Source: an uncultured Clostridia bacterium (GTDB taxonomy: Bacteria; Bacillota; Clostridia; Lachnospirales; Lachnospiraceae). From it: a DNA stretch of 12,263 nucleotides. The notes under the pieces were generated by a model. The model saw only the letters and a list, made by a program, of their open reading frames with translations, was not told the origin of the DNA and made no database searches. This document shows positions 1-7,654 of this stretch, piece by piece (position 1 is the stretch's first letter; each line of letters begins with the position of its first letter). Where the stretch lies: assembly GCA_946186175.1 (NCBI GenBank), contig CAMHMG010000077.1, positions 1-12,263 of the forward strand, in the 5' to 3' direction. A program made the position numbers and the translations under genes.

Positions 1-5
1 AAATG

Positions 6-73
6 TTTGCAAAACGCAACGAGAACATTAATTATGTTGTAAATATAGCGAACATCTATATGCGTTTTGCAAA
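6..73. repeat. Perfect 13-bp inverted repeat upstream of the lipoprotein gene
   Basis: TTTGCAAAACGCA at 6-18 is the exact reverse complement of TGCGTTTTGCAAA at 61-73. The arms are separated by 42 bases. A smaller inverted repeat lies inside, AACAT at 24-28 and ATGTT at 34-38 with a 5-base loop. The whole structure ends about 20 bases before the ribosome site of the lipoprotein gene. There is no T-run after it, so it does not look like an intrinsic terminator. It could be a two-half-site operator or a 5'-leader hairpin. I could not place a convincing -35/-10 pair in this stretch. Confidence 0.6.
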
Positions 74-106
74 TACAGAAATAATAAAAAACAAAGGGGG
101 AGCACA

Positions 107-1102
107 ATGAAAAAACGTTTATTCTTATGTGCAATGGCAGTTCTCGCTATCATCTCAACCGGCTGTATGAGAGTTTACGGCACCTACACGGCTAACAATG
201 ACGGAACTGTTACTGTCACCACCAAATCAGCTATGAGCAAAGAATTAACCGATCAGGCAGGCGGAACCGTTGATCCAGGCGCAACGTTAGAGACACTTGA
301 AGATGGAAAGCAATACTACACACAAACAGAAAGCAAGACAGGCTCTGCAGAGGAATTGATAAACAGTTCTGATGTAACCTTGACCAAGGACATTTTCTAT
401 TACAAGATCGACACCAATAACGATCCGTCATTAAATGATTCCCAAACTCAGGACATTGCCAATGCAGTCGCTAACAGTATCTATGTCAAGCTTACAGTTA
501 ACCTTACAGACGATATCGTTGATACCAATGCAAACCTTACGAATGAGACATCCGGCAAGACCGCTGCATTCGATACAACATTTATCAATTCTTCATGGTA
601 TGCATATACCGCTCACGGCAAAGAACTGATTGCTGCCGATAATACTCCACCGGTAATCAGCAATGTCAATGACGGTGCTTATTATAACAGTCTGCCGGAT
701 ATACAGTTTTCTGATAATACAGCAGTTACATCAACAACGATTAATGGCAAGCCTTATTCAGAAGTTAACGTCGAAAACGGAAAGAATGTTGTCACAGCTA
801 CAGATATTAACGGAAACAGCTCGACAGTAACCTTCTATACTGATCTTGCAGCACCTGTTATCAAGGGTATCAAGAACGGAAAGATCTACCGCAGTAACAT
901 TACTTTCTATGTAAAGGACAAGGTAGCACTTTCTAAAGTCACTATAGACGGCAAGAAACAAAAAATCAAAAAATCCAATCTTGTCAACAAAGGCAAGTAC
1001 AAGAATTATTACAAATATACCATCAAGAAGAAAGGTCGTCACACGATCATTGCTACTGATGGTGCAGGCAACATTAAGAAGATCAAAATCACCATCAGAT
1101 AA
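107..1102 (+). CDS. Lipoprotein with two C-terminal Ig-like domains
   Basis: This is a probable surface lipoprotein of unknown role. Residues 1-20 form a lipoprotein signal peptide: a basic start, a hydrophobic core and the lipobox S-T-G-C with the lipid-modified Cys at 20. An AAGGGGG ribosome site lies just upstream of ATG 107. Residues 21-178 resemble the N-terminal domain of small Firmicute LppM-like lipoproteins (a guess from the MRVYGTYTANNDGTVTV pattern). Two Ig-like repeats follow, about 181-245 and 249-331. Each starts with a PPVI or APVI motif and ends with an ATD-NGN or ATDGAGN turn, as in Bacterial Ig-like/Big_3-type folds. The second repeat is very lysine-rich (283-327), which suggests binding to teichoic acid or another anionic wall polymer. 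The gene appears monocistronic and is followed by the T-box leader. The lipobox is clear; the function is not. Confidence 0.85.
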   Translation: MKKRLFLCAMAVLAIISTGCMRVYGTYTANNDGTVTVTTKSAMSKELTDQAGGTVDPGATLETLEDGKQYYTQTESKTGSAEELINSSDVTLTKDIFYYKIDTNNDPSLNDSQTQDIANAVANSIYVKLTVNLTDDIVDTNANLTNETSGKTAAFDTTFINSSWYAYTAHGKELIAADNTPPVISNVNDGAYYNSLPDIQFSDNTAVTSTTINGKPYSEVNVENGKNVVTATDINGNSSTVTFYTDLAAPVIKGIKNGKIYRSNITFYVKDKVALSKVTIDGKKQKIKKSNLVNKGKYKNYYKYTIKKKGRHTIIATDGAGNIKKIKITIR

Positions 1103-1111
1103 CAAATACTG

Positions 1112-1140
1112 TTGACACTTCCGACTCAATGTGTTAATCT
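1112..1140 (+). promoter_or_regulatory. Candidate promoter of the leuA T-box transcript
   Basis: A perfect -35 TTGACA is at 1112-1117. It is followed after 17 bases by TAATCT at 1135-1140, a weak -10. Transcription would start near 1147, just ahead of the T-box stem I, which is where a leader promoter is expected. The -35 overlaps the sequence immediately after the lipoprotein stop. Confidence 0.4.
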
Positions 1141-1164
1141 TTGAATAATCAGTTTAATAAATGA

Positions 1165-1463
1165 GTAAATGCAGTGATGAGGAATAGTAGCATTTTGAAG
1201 GTTTTCAGAGAGTCATCGGTCGGTGTGAGATGACAGCGGAAGGAAGGTGAACTCGCCTCTAAGCAGCCAGCTGAACAGGTTATATATGAATCATATAGCA
1301 GTAGGTATGGCCGGAACCCAACCGTTATTTTAGGGAGGATATAAGATATGACTTATGTCGTATTCCGTATCTGTAATGAGGGCATACATTTATTGTATGA
1401 ATAAGAGTGGTACCGCGTAAGTTATCTTGCGTCTCTTAACTAAAAGAGACGCGAGATTTTTTT
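1165..1463 (+). ncRNA. T-box leader (tRNA-Leu sensing) of leuA
   Basis: This leader senses uncharged tRNA and controls leuA by transcription antitermination. The stem I entry motif GATGAGGAATAGTAG is at 1176-1190. The distal stem I region is at about 1215-1240. A specifier candidate GAA-CTC-GCC is at 1249-1257, with CTC (Leu) at 1252-1254. A CCGTTATT segment typical of the region before the T-box is near 1322-1329. The T-box itself, AGAGTGGTACCGCG, is at 1404-1417. Its TGGT (1408-1411) would pair with a tRNA 3' end that has discriminator A, as in tRNA-Leu. AAGAG (1403-1407) can pair with CTCTT (1433-1437) to form the antiterminator. The Leu specifier agrees with the downstream gene. The exact 5' boundary is estimated. 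Confidence 0.93.
1424..1463 (+). terminator. T-box-controlled intrinsic terminator
   Basis: CTTGCGTCTCTT at 1426-1437 pairs with AAGAGACGCGAG at 1444-1455 (12 bp with one G-U), and A-T pairs extend the base. The loop is 1438-1443 and a T7 run is at 1457-1463. The 5' arm is shared with the antiterminator, so this is the off state of the T-box switch. Confidence 0.93.
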
Positions 1464-1568
1464 ATGTGCGTATATCTATTCAGTTATGATTCATAGAAAT
1501 GCGTTTCTTTTAAAGAATTTAATAACATATAATTAATTGTATTACGCTTATTTAAGGAGGTATGTATT

Positions 1569-3248
1569 ATGATGGATGCAACAAAGTACAAACGCAATTA
1601 TTTTATGCCGCCGGAGCAGTCATTGGAGTGGGCAAAGAAAGAATATGTTGATAAAGCACCTGCATGGTGTTCTGTAGATTTAAGAGATGGCAACCAGGCA
1701 CTTATCATCCCTATGAGTCTTGAGGAAAAGATTGAATTTTACAAGATGTTGGTGAAGGTCGGATTTAAAGAGATCGAGGTAGGTTTCCCTGCTGCTTCCG
1801 AGACCGAATACGACTTCTTACGCGCATTGATAGAACAGGATCTCATACCTGACGACGTTACAATTCAGGTTCTTACTCAGGCAAGACCTCATATCATAGA
1901 GAAGACCTTTGAAGCAGTAAGAGGCTGCAAACATGCTATCATTCATGTATATAACTCTACTTCTCTTGCACAGCGTGAACAGGTATTTAAGAAATCCAAA
2001 GAAGAGATAATCAAGATTGCAACAGACGGTGCACAGATGTTATTAGACCTTACTAAGAAGGATGGCGGCAACTACCAGTTCGAATATTCGCCGGAATCAT
2101 TTACCGGAACAGAGGTTGACTATGCATTAGAGGTGTGCAATGCCGTGATTGATGTATGGCAGCCGACCCCTGATAACAAGGTTATCATCAACCTCCCCGC
2201 TACTGTTGAGATGTCTATGCCGCATGTATATGCAAGCCAGATTGAGTACATGAGCAAAAACATGAAGAATAGAGAGAACGTAATCTTATCTCTTCATCCT
2301 CACAACGACAGGGGCTGTGGTGTAGCTGATGCAGAGCTTGGTATACTTGCAGGAGCGGACAGAATTGAGGGAACATTATTTGGAAACGGCGAGCGTACAG
2401 GTAATGTTGACATTGTTACACTTGCAATGAATATGTACACACACGGCGTTGATCCTAAACTTGATTTCTCGGATCTCCCTAAGATTGCAGAGCTCTATGA
2501 GAGAGTTACAAGAATGAGAATATATGATCGCCAGCCATATTCAGGAAAGCTTGTATTTGCAGCATTTTCCGGTTCTCATCAGGATGCTATCGCCAAGGGT
2601 ATGAAGTGGCGTGAAGATAAAGATCTCAAGGATTGGACAGTTCCTTATCTTCCACTTGATCCACATGATGTCGGCAGAGAATATGAAGGTGATGTTATCC
2701 GTATTAATTCACAGTCAGGCAAGGGCGGCATAGGATACATATTAGAGCAGACCTATGGTTTCAATCTTCCTGCTAAGATGCGCGAGGACTTAGGATATGC
2801 AGTCAAAAGCGTTTCCGATCATCTTCACAAAGAGCTTTCACCGGAAGAAATACTTGGAATATTCAACAAGGACTATGTCAATATCAAAACTGTCATTAAG
2901 CTTGATGAATGTCATTTTGTACAGGAGAAAGACGGAACCATTACAACCGCTCTTACGATCAAGCGCGATAATGTTCAGAAGGAATATCACGGTAACGGTA
3001 ACGGACGTTTGGATGCGGTTTCCAACGCTATTAAGAAACATTTCAACATAGAATTCCAATTGACAAGCTATGAGGAGCATGCACTCCAGCAGGGTTCTAA
3101 CTCACAGGCCTGTGCTTATGTAGGAATTGAGATGCCGGATGGCAAGACGACCTGGGGCTGCGGTATCAAAAATGATATCATTGATGCTTCTGTATGTGCA
3201 CTTCTTTCGGCAGTTAACAAAGTATTAGACGCAGAAAACATCAAATAA
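1569..3248 (+). CDS. leuA: 2-isopropylmalate synthase
   Basis: This cytoplasmic enzyme condenses acetyl-CoA with 2-oxoisovalerate to 2-isopropylmalate, the first committed step of leucine synthesis. The 559-aa length and the N-terminus RNYFMPPEQSLEW mark the longer LeuA subtype. The HMGL-like TIM barrel spans about 30-310. It shows the DLRDGNQ motif with the metal-binding Asp40, the HPHNDRG motif with His243 and His245, and NGERTGN with Asn279. A linker and the C-terminal LeuA dimer/allosteric domain follow (about 430-555), so leucine feedback is likely retained. AAGGAGG at 1554-1560 stands 8 bases before ATG 1569; ATG 1572 is also possible. Expression is governed by the Leu T-box upstream. 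No leuB, leuC or leuD gene is adjacent, so the rest of the pathway must be encoded elsewhere. No frameshift or missing motif is seen. Confidence 0.97.
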   Translation: MMDATKYKRNYFMPPEQSLEWAKKEYVDKAPAWCSVDLRDGNQALIIPMSLEEKIEFYKMLVKVGFKEIEVGFPAASETEYDFLRALIEQDLIPDDVTIQVLTQARPHIIEKTFEAVRGCKHAIIHVYNSTSLAQREQVFKKSKEEIIKIATDGAQMLLDLTKKDGGNYQFEYSPESFTGTEVDYALEVCNAVIDVWQPTPDNKVIINLPATVEMSMPHVYASQIEYMSKNMKNRENVILSLHPHNDRGCGVADAELGILAGADRIEGTLFGNGERTGNVDIVTLAMNMYTHGVDPKLDFSDLPKIAELYERVTRMRIYDRQPYSGKLVFAAFSGSHQDAIAKGMKWREDKDLKDWTVPYLPLDPHDVGREYEGDVIRINSQSGKGGIGYILEQTYGFNLPAKMREDLGYAVKSVSDHLHKELSPEEILGIFNKDYVNIKTVIKLDECHFVQEKDGTITTALTIKRDNVQKEYHGNGNGRLDAVSNAIKKHFNIEFQLTSYEEHALQQGSNSQACAYVGIEMPDGKTTWGCGIKNDIIDASVCALLSAVNKVLDAENIK

Positions 3249-3317
3249 ACTTTCATCACTAAGCTTAAACCGTGACTTTGTTAAATTAGCACGTATACAT
3301 AAAAGAAAGATTATTAT

Positions 3318-3348
3318 AGACCATACTTCATATGAGGTATGGTCTTTT
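3318..3348 (+). terminator. leuA terminator hairpin
   Basis: AGACCATAC at 3318-3326 pairs with GTATGGTCT at 3337-3345, and the stem extends inward to about 12 bp around an ATAT loop. A short T4 tract follows (3345-3348). It stands about 70 bases after the leuA stop. The tail is short, so it may act together with the next hairpin. Confidence 0.7.
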
Positions 3349-3353
3349 CAATT

Positions 3354-3399
3354 ACAGTGATTTTTCTATTAGAAAACATCAAGAAATCACTGTTTTTTT
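3354..3399 (+). terminator. Second hairpin with T-run, built from AGTGAT/ATCACT
   Basis: ACAGTGATTT at 3354-3363 pairs perfectly with AAATCACTGT at 3384-3393 across a 20-base loop, and T7 follows at 3393-3399. The shape fits a tandem terminator after leuA. The same AGTGAT word recurs in the fic promoter just downstream, so this could instead or also be an operator pair. Confidence 0.5.
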
Positions 3400-3406
3400 A
3401 AAATTT

Positions 3407-3450
3407 AGTGATTTTTTTCAAAATAAGTGATATACTTTTACCAAAAGTGA
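3407..3450 (+). promoter_or_regulatory. fic promoter with AGTGAT direct repeats
   Basis: AGTGAT occurs at 3407-3412 and 3426-3431, and AGTGA at 3446-3450. The steps are 19 and 20 bases, close to two helical turns. A good -10, TATACT, is at 3431-3436, so the second repeat abuts it and the first overlaps the -35 position (no good TTGACA match there). The layout fits an activator or repressor binding site. The obvious candidate regulator is the winged helix of the Fic protein itself, but this is inference. Confidence 0.5.
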
Positions 3451-3466
3451 AAAGGAGAACTGAATT

Positions 3467-4546
3467 ATGGAACCTTTTAAGGCGAAAAATATGCCCATTG
3501 ATTATTCTATAGACAAAGAAATGCTTAAGCTCATCTCTGAAGCGAATGCTAAATATGGCGAATACAAATCCCTATTAAATACCCTTGAATTTGATGCCAG
3601 CTTCTTCTTAGACTCAGTTATCCTAAATGACAGCTACAAATCCACACAAATTGAAGGTACACAAATATCACAAGATGAAATGTATTACCTAAAATATATG
3701 GAAATAACAGATGATAGTAAAGAAATACAAAATCTGAAAAAAACAATTGAATATGCTTCCGAACAATTACAAAACGGTAAATCTATCAATTATGAACTGG
3801 TAAATGAAATGCATCGTATAATTCTGGACAGTGTACGAGGTTCAAGCAGAACTCCCGGACAAATTCGTACCACACAAAATTGGATAGGACCACGTGGATG
3901 TACAATTGATAGGGCTACATTTATACCTCCTATTCCTGAGGAGGTATATGGATTACTTATTAACCTTTATGAATATATGAATAATTCATTTATTGATCCC
4001 CTACTTGTAAATGTAGCATTATCACATATGCAGTTTGAAACAATTCATGCTTATAAAGATGGAAACGGTCGATTAGGCAGAGCACTCATACCTGTGCAGA
4101 TGGCTATGTTAGATGAATCCACACCAATTCTATATATGTCGGAAATCCTTGAATTATATAAACCATCCTACCAACGAAACCTTATGGAATGCCGTAAAGG
4201 AAATGTTGCCGGTTATATAAAGTTTTTCCTTCAATGCATAATAGACCAGTGCAGTGCCTATATATACAAGATCGACCGTATAAAAACAATATATAGAGAA
4301 GACATGAAAAGAATCGAGTCAATCAATGGAAATTCCATATATCGAATCATGCCTGTGATCATGAAGCAAATTGTTTTTACAAAAAAAGAAGTACAGGATT
4401 TATCCGGTGTTTCTGTAAATGTAGTCTCCAATATAATCAATAAACTCGTGGATTTAGGAATCATAATCCCAGATTCCACTAAAGTCAAAAAAGGCTATAG
4501 ATATCAAAGAATCTATGAAGTATTTATCGGAACGGACAATTATTAA
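3467..4546 (+). CDS. Fic-domain protein with N-terminal inhibitory motif and C-terminal winged helix
   Basis: This is a probable AMP-transferase (or other nucleotide transferase) that modifies Ser/Thr/Tyr side chains; its target is unknown. A Fic_N-type helical region spans about 10-100. It holds the inhibitory motif S-T-Q-I-E-G (59-64), matching (S/T)xxxE(G/N), so Glu63 would block ATP in the resting state (class II Fic). The target-docking flap region is about 130-158. The Fic motif HAYKDGNGRLGR (194-205) keeps the catalytic His194, Asp198, Asn200, Arg202 and Arg205. A helix-turn-helix/winged-helix segment spans about 303-350 (KKEVQDLSGVS...VVSNIINKLVDLG). AAGGAG at 3452-3457 is 9 bases before ATG 3467. 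The gene looks more A+T-rich than leuA, which may hint at transfer. It converges on tspO with 2 bp between stops and no terminator. I see no separate antitoxin gene. Confidence 0.92.
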   Translation: MEPFKAKNMPIDYSIDKEMLKLISEANAKYGEYKSLLNTLEFDASFFLDSVILNDSYKSTQIEGTQISQDEMYYLKYMEITDDSKEIQNLKKTIEYASEQLQNGKSINYELVNEMHRIILDSVRGSSRTPGQIRTTQNWIGPRGCTIDRATFIPPIPEEVYGLLINLYEYMNNSFIDPLLVNVALSHMQFETIHAYKDGNGRLGRALIPVQMAMLDESTPILYMSEILELYKPSYQRNLMECRKGNVAGYIKFFLQCIIDQCSAYIYKIDRIKTIYREDMKRIESINGNSIYRIMPVIMKQIVFTKKEVQDLSGVSVNVVSNIINKLVDLGIIIPDSTKVKKGYRYQRIYEVFIGTDNY

Positions 4547-4548
4547 TT

Positions 4549-5025
4549 TCAGATACTATTAAGCATATATATTGAGAGATTAAGATAACCGGCAAATGTC
4601 ACCCATATAAGATACGGGATCATCAGGTACGCCGCCACCGGACTGATTTTATGAAACTTTAAAATGGTTATGAGGATCAAGCCCCACAATATGATAAGCC
4701 ATAAAAATGCAAACAGATAGCTTTCATAATTAAAGAATATTATCGTCCAGAAGAAATTGAAGGCTAACTGAACAAGATAAAAAGAAAGTGCTGATTTAAC
4801 ATCTTCCCTGTCCTTACCCTGCTGATATATAATATATGATGCTATTCCCATCAGAATATAAAGTATAGTCCAAACAACAGGGAACAGCCAGCCCGGCGGC
4901 GATAAAGGTGGTTTATTAACCATGTAAAACATTGTCTGTGCACCGGTTGTAAGATAACTTGCAACCATTCCTACAGCAAGAGGCAGCAATACCGCAATCG
5001 CTAATTCATCTTTTTTAATATTCAT
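4549..5025 (-). CDS. tspO: TspO/MBR family membrane protein
   Basis: This small integral membrane protein of the tryptophan-rich sensory protein / benzodiazepine receptor family binds porphyrins and related ligands in characterised members; the role here is not known. It has 158 aa, the usual family length, with five hydrophobic segments at about 8-26, 45-67, 78-98, 103-124 and 130-150. Family motifs present are KPPLSPPGW (38-46), the PVVWTILYILMG run (49-60) with Trp52 and Tyr56, QLAFNFFW (86-93) with Asn90 and Trp93, and PYLIWVTFAGYLN (137-149) with Trp141 and Asn149. The ribosome site before ATG 5025 is weak (only AGG). Its 3' end faces fic head-on with almost no spacer, so antisense transcripts between the two are possible. 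Confidence 0.9.
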   Translation of the reverse strand: MNIKKDELAIAVLLPLAVGMVASYLTTGAQTMFYMVNKPPLSPPGWLFPVVWTILYILMGIASYIIYQQGKDREDVKSALSFYLVQLAFNFFWTIIFFNYESYLFAFLWLIILWGLILITILKFHKISPVAAYLMIPYLIWVTFAGYLNLSIYMLNSI

Positions 5026-5052
5026 ACATAAGCCTGTAAAATATTTTTATAC

Positions 5053-5067
5053 ATTATATGCATTATA
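5053..5067 (-). promoter_or_regulatory. Candidate tspO -10 elements
   Basis: Two perfect TATAAT words lie on the minus strand, at 5067-5062 and 5058-5053, 28 to 42 bases upstream of the tspO start. Neither has a good -35 at 16-18 bases, although TTGAGA lies 20 bases upstream of the first. They suggest that tspO has its own promoter in the 107-base gap after the kinase gene. Confidence 0.35.
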
Positions 5068-5132
5068 ACAGTCAGATATTTATTAATTCTCAATCTTAGT
5101 ACTGCTACTACTTCACTATACCAATTGTAATT

Positions 5133-7628
5133 CTATACCTCATATGTTCTGAGATACTCCTCAATACTCCTATGAGTCCTGACATACGTCTCCCTTAAAG
5201 GTTCATGATTCGCTATCACATCATCATAGCGCCCCTCCTTGCAGGCATGTTCCTGTTTCTGAGCAACAAGTGCAAGCTCCTCTATTCCAAGACTTCTCAT
5301 TCCACCCTTAAGTGCATGTACTAATATGGTGTATTCATTCCAATCACGGCTTTCAAATTTGTCCTGTATTTCATCCCAACGTTGTTGTTCAAGCTCAAGG
5401 CAGTATTCCAAAAGCTCTTTATACAGATCTCTCTGACCACCCATATTCTCTAGAGCCATCTCATCATCAATCCTTACTACATCGGAATTAATGTTGTCAT
5501 CGTTAACATTTGCATTATTCTCTACGGAATTGGTGACAGGAGTACTGACAGAATCATCCACCTCATCAGCTTCTGTACTGTCATATACGATCATATCTTC
5601 CGGCAGCCAGCGTCTCAACATTACCGCCATATCCTTAACCTTCACCGGCTTTGGAAGAAAATCCTGAAATCCATTCTTCAAAAACAATTGTTTTGAATTA
5701 TTGATAACATTTGCAGTCAGCGCAATAACCGGAACATTTCTATAATTATCATTCCCGTTCTGTCTGATAAGCTTGGTTGTCTCCACACCATCCAGATCCG
5801 GCATCATATGATCCATAAATACAAGATCTATCGGCTGCCCCTCAAGAATACTTATCGCCTCTCTGCCTCCCTTTGCAAGTATACATTCGGCATTAAATAA
5901 TTTGATAATGCCCTCTGCAACCTTTCTGTTGATCTCATTATCATCCACGACCAAAATCCTTGCATTTGGTATGGTAAATGAAGTTTTCTCACTCTCATCC
6001 AAAATCAGCTCATTATAATAAGCCTCACCATTAAATGCAGAAATAACCGAAACTGCGCAAAACGGCTGATTGATTATATGTATATTATCATCTAAGTTAA
6101 AGGTATATCCGGGATCACAAATAACAAATACCTTGAGCTTAGAAGCAATTGAGTTGATATACTCTCGATTCTGTTTATATGCTTCTATTTCGACCAGTGC
6201 ATGAGTTATCTTGTCCTTCTGCACTATTTCACGGAACTCTTCAAAATCAGTACATTTTTGATTATGTACTCCAAGCTCACTCCACATATGTTCTACTGCG
6301 GCATCATATAAAGCATCACATTTCTCATCAACCTTCTCACTTCTAATAAGAAATGTTACAACCTCTGACACTTTACTATTAAGCTTAAGGCTTGGACTAT
6401 TGTCAACGATAGGTTGTGGAATATCAATCGTTACCGTAGTTCCCCTGCCATAATTACTCTGTATCTTTATAGAACCCTGCATCAACTCAACAAGCCTCTT
6501 ACATATCGGAAGCCCAAGTCCGGTTCCTTCAATCGAACGATTTTTCTTGGTATCAAATCTCTTAAATGATTCAAACAGATGTGCAAGGTCTTCCTTCTTG
6601 ATTCCGATTCCACTGTCCTTTACACTTATAGATAACCAGTTCTCTCCCTTTGAATCATAGTTTGTTACACTGATATAAATGTATCCCTCTTCGGTAAATT
6701 TAAGCGCATTTGTAACAATATTAGTAAATATCTGTCTGATCCTTATCTCATCACCTTCAACAAGTCTTGGAATATTCGGACTCATATCTACTATTATTGC
6801 GACCTTCCTATATCCTCTCCTAAACATTGCAGTGTTGACCACCTCATTGACAGAAACAGCTATTGAGTAGGGCTCCTTTATGATATTCATTTTCCCCGAT
6901 TCAATTTTGGAGAAATCTAAAATATCATTAATTATGGCCAGCAGATTATTGCCTGATGACTGTATATTGTGACAATACTGTGATACCTTAGGATTCTCCT
7001 GCTCTTCACGCATAATAAGCTCACTCATTCCCACGATTGCATTCATAGGAGTCCTGATCTCATGCGACATATTTGCAAGAAATTCATCTTTACTCTTCTG
7101 AGCAATATTTAACAGTTCATTCTGAATCTGTATTTCCTCAACCTTCTGCTGATACAAAATGACTAGAAAGCACTCAAATACAAGATATATTTCACAAGTA
7201 ATTATAAGCATTATGTAATATTGAATGGGTATGATGCTCACAATAGCATCATATTCCATAACCAGTTCCAATGCTATCGCCATATTTACTATTATAAGAT
7301 AATAATAATTGAGCCTTCTATCTCCATATATTGACAATACCGTTCCCGCTGCCATATATATACATATGCCAAATGCAAGCAAACCCAAAGTCGATCCTAT
7401 CAAGTGAACTCCTAGCATTACACACAACGCATAACCCAACTGCTTATATAATTCTTCACTTACAAGGATCAGGCATACCACTGTTATTATACTCATTCCA
7501 ACGGCATATATTAAAACACGTTGTATGATATGAAAATCGTTGGTCCATAAAGCATATATTATATGAAATAAAGCAAAAGCTATATATTCAATTATCTCAA
7601 TTAAGTGAAGCTGCCTTGTATTAACCAT
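5133..7628 (-). CDS. Membrane hybrid sensor histidine kinase (HisKA-HATPase-pseudoREC-REC-Hpt)
   Basis: This sensor kinase carries a whole phosphorelay in one chain. About six membrane segments fill residues 8-160 and leave little room for an extracellular ligand domain. A short coiled region follows, then HisKA with SHEIRTP (phospho-His189). HATPase_c shows Asn303/Asn307, DSGIGI (338-343) and GTGLGL (368-373). A receiver-like segment (about 418-543) has Glu (480/482) where the Asp should be, so it is probably degenerate. The true receiver (about 557-675) has Asp562/563, the phospho-Asp606 in FMDHMMP, Thr638 and Lys660. An Asp/Asn-rich linker (683-718) leads to an Hpt domain with His771 in HALKGG. 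A GTG at 7634 is possible in frame, but GGAGG at 7635-7639 abuts it and is 6 bases from ATG 7628, so I start there (831 aa). No partner response regulator is adjacent. Confidence 0.94.
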   Translation of the reverse strand: MVNTRQLHLIEIIEYIAFALFHIIYALWTNDFHIIQRVLIYAVGMSIITVVCLILVSEELYKQLGYALCVMLGVHLIGSTLGLLAFGICIYMAAGTVLSIYGDRRLNYYYLIIVNMAIALELVMEYDAIVSIIPIQYYIMLIITCEIYLVFECFLVILYQQKVEEIQIQNELLNIAQKSKDEFLANMSHEIRTPMNAIVGMSELIMREEQENPKVSQYCHNIQSSGNNLLAIINDILDFSKIESGKMNIIKEPYSIAVSVNEVVNTAMFRRGYRKVAIIVDMSPNIPRLVEGDEIRIRQIFTNIVTNALKFTEEGYIYISVTNYDSKGENWLSISVKDSGIGIKKEDLAHLFESFKRFDTKKNRSIEGTGLGLPICKRLVELMQGSIKIQSNYGRGTTVTIDIPQPIVDNSPSLKLNSKVSEVVTFLIRSEKVDEKCDALYDAAVEHMWSELGVHNQKCTDFEEFREIVQKDKITHALVEIEAYKQNREYINSIASKLKVFVICDPGYTFNLDDNIHIINQPFCAVSVISAFNGEAYYNELILDESEKTSFTIPNARILVVDDNEINRKVAEGIIKLFNAECILAKGGREAISILEGQPIDLVFMDHMMPDLDGVETTKLIRQNGNDNYRNVPVIALTANVINNSKQLFLKNGFQDFLPKPVKVKDMAVMLRRWLPEDMIVYDSTEADEVDDSVSTPVTNSVENNANVNDDNINSDVVRIDDEMALENMGGQRDLYKELLEYCLELEQQRWDEIQDKFESRDWNEYTILVHALKGGMRSLGIEELALVAQKQEHACKEGRYDDVIANHEPLRETYVRTHRSIEEYLRTYEV

Positions 7629-7654
7629 TCCCACCCTCCGGTTGTATTACAATT

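Noticed and set aside
24..38. LexA-type operator (GAAC...GTT)
   Set aside because: The half-sites AACAT and ATGTT are spaced too far apart for the Firmicute LexA box and the outer bases do not match.
758..1129. Open 123-aa frame on the minus strand
   Set aside because: It overlaps the lipoprotein's Ig-like repeats, whose protein pattern is clear. No ribosome site or domain is seen on the minus strand.
3354..3450. Degenerate CRISPR-like array from AGTGAT repeats
   Set aside because: The repeated unit is only 5-6 bases, the spacing is about 20 bases, and no cas genes are present.
7629..7634. GTG start of the kinase, two codons upstream of ATG 7628
   Set aside because: The GGAGG ribosome site touches this GTG directly, which leaves no spacer.
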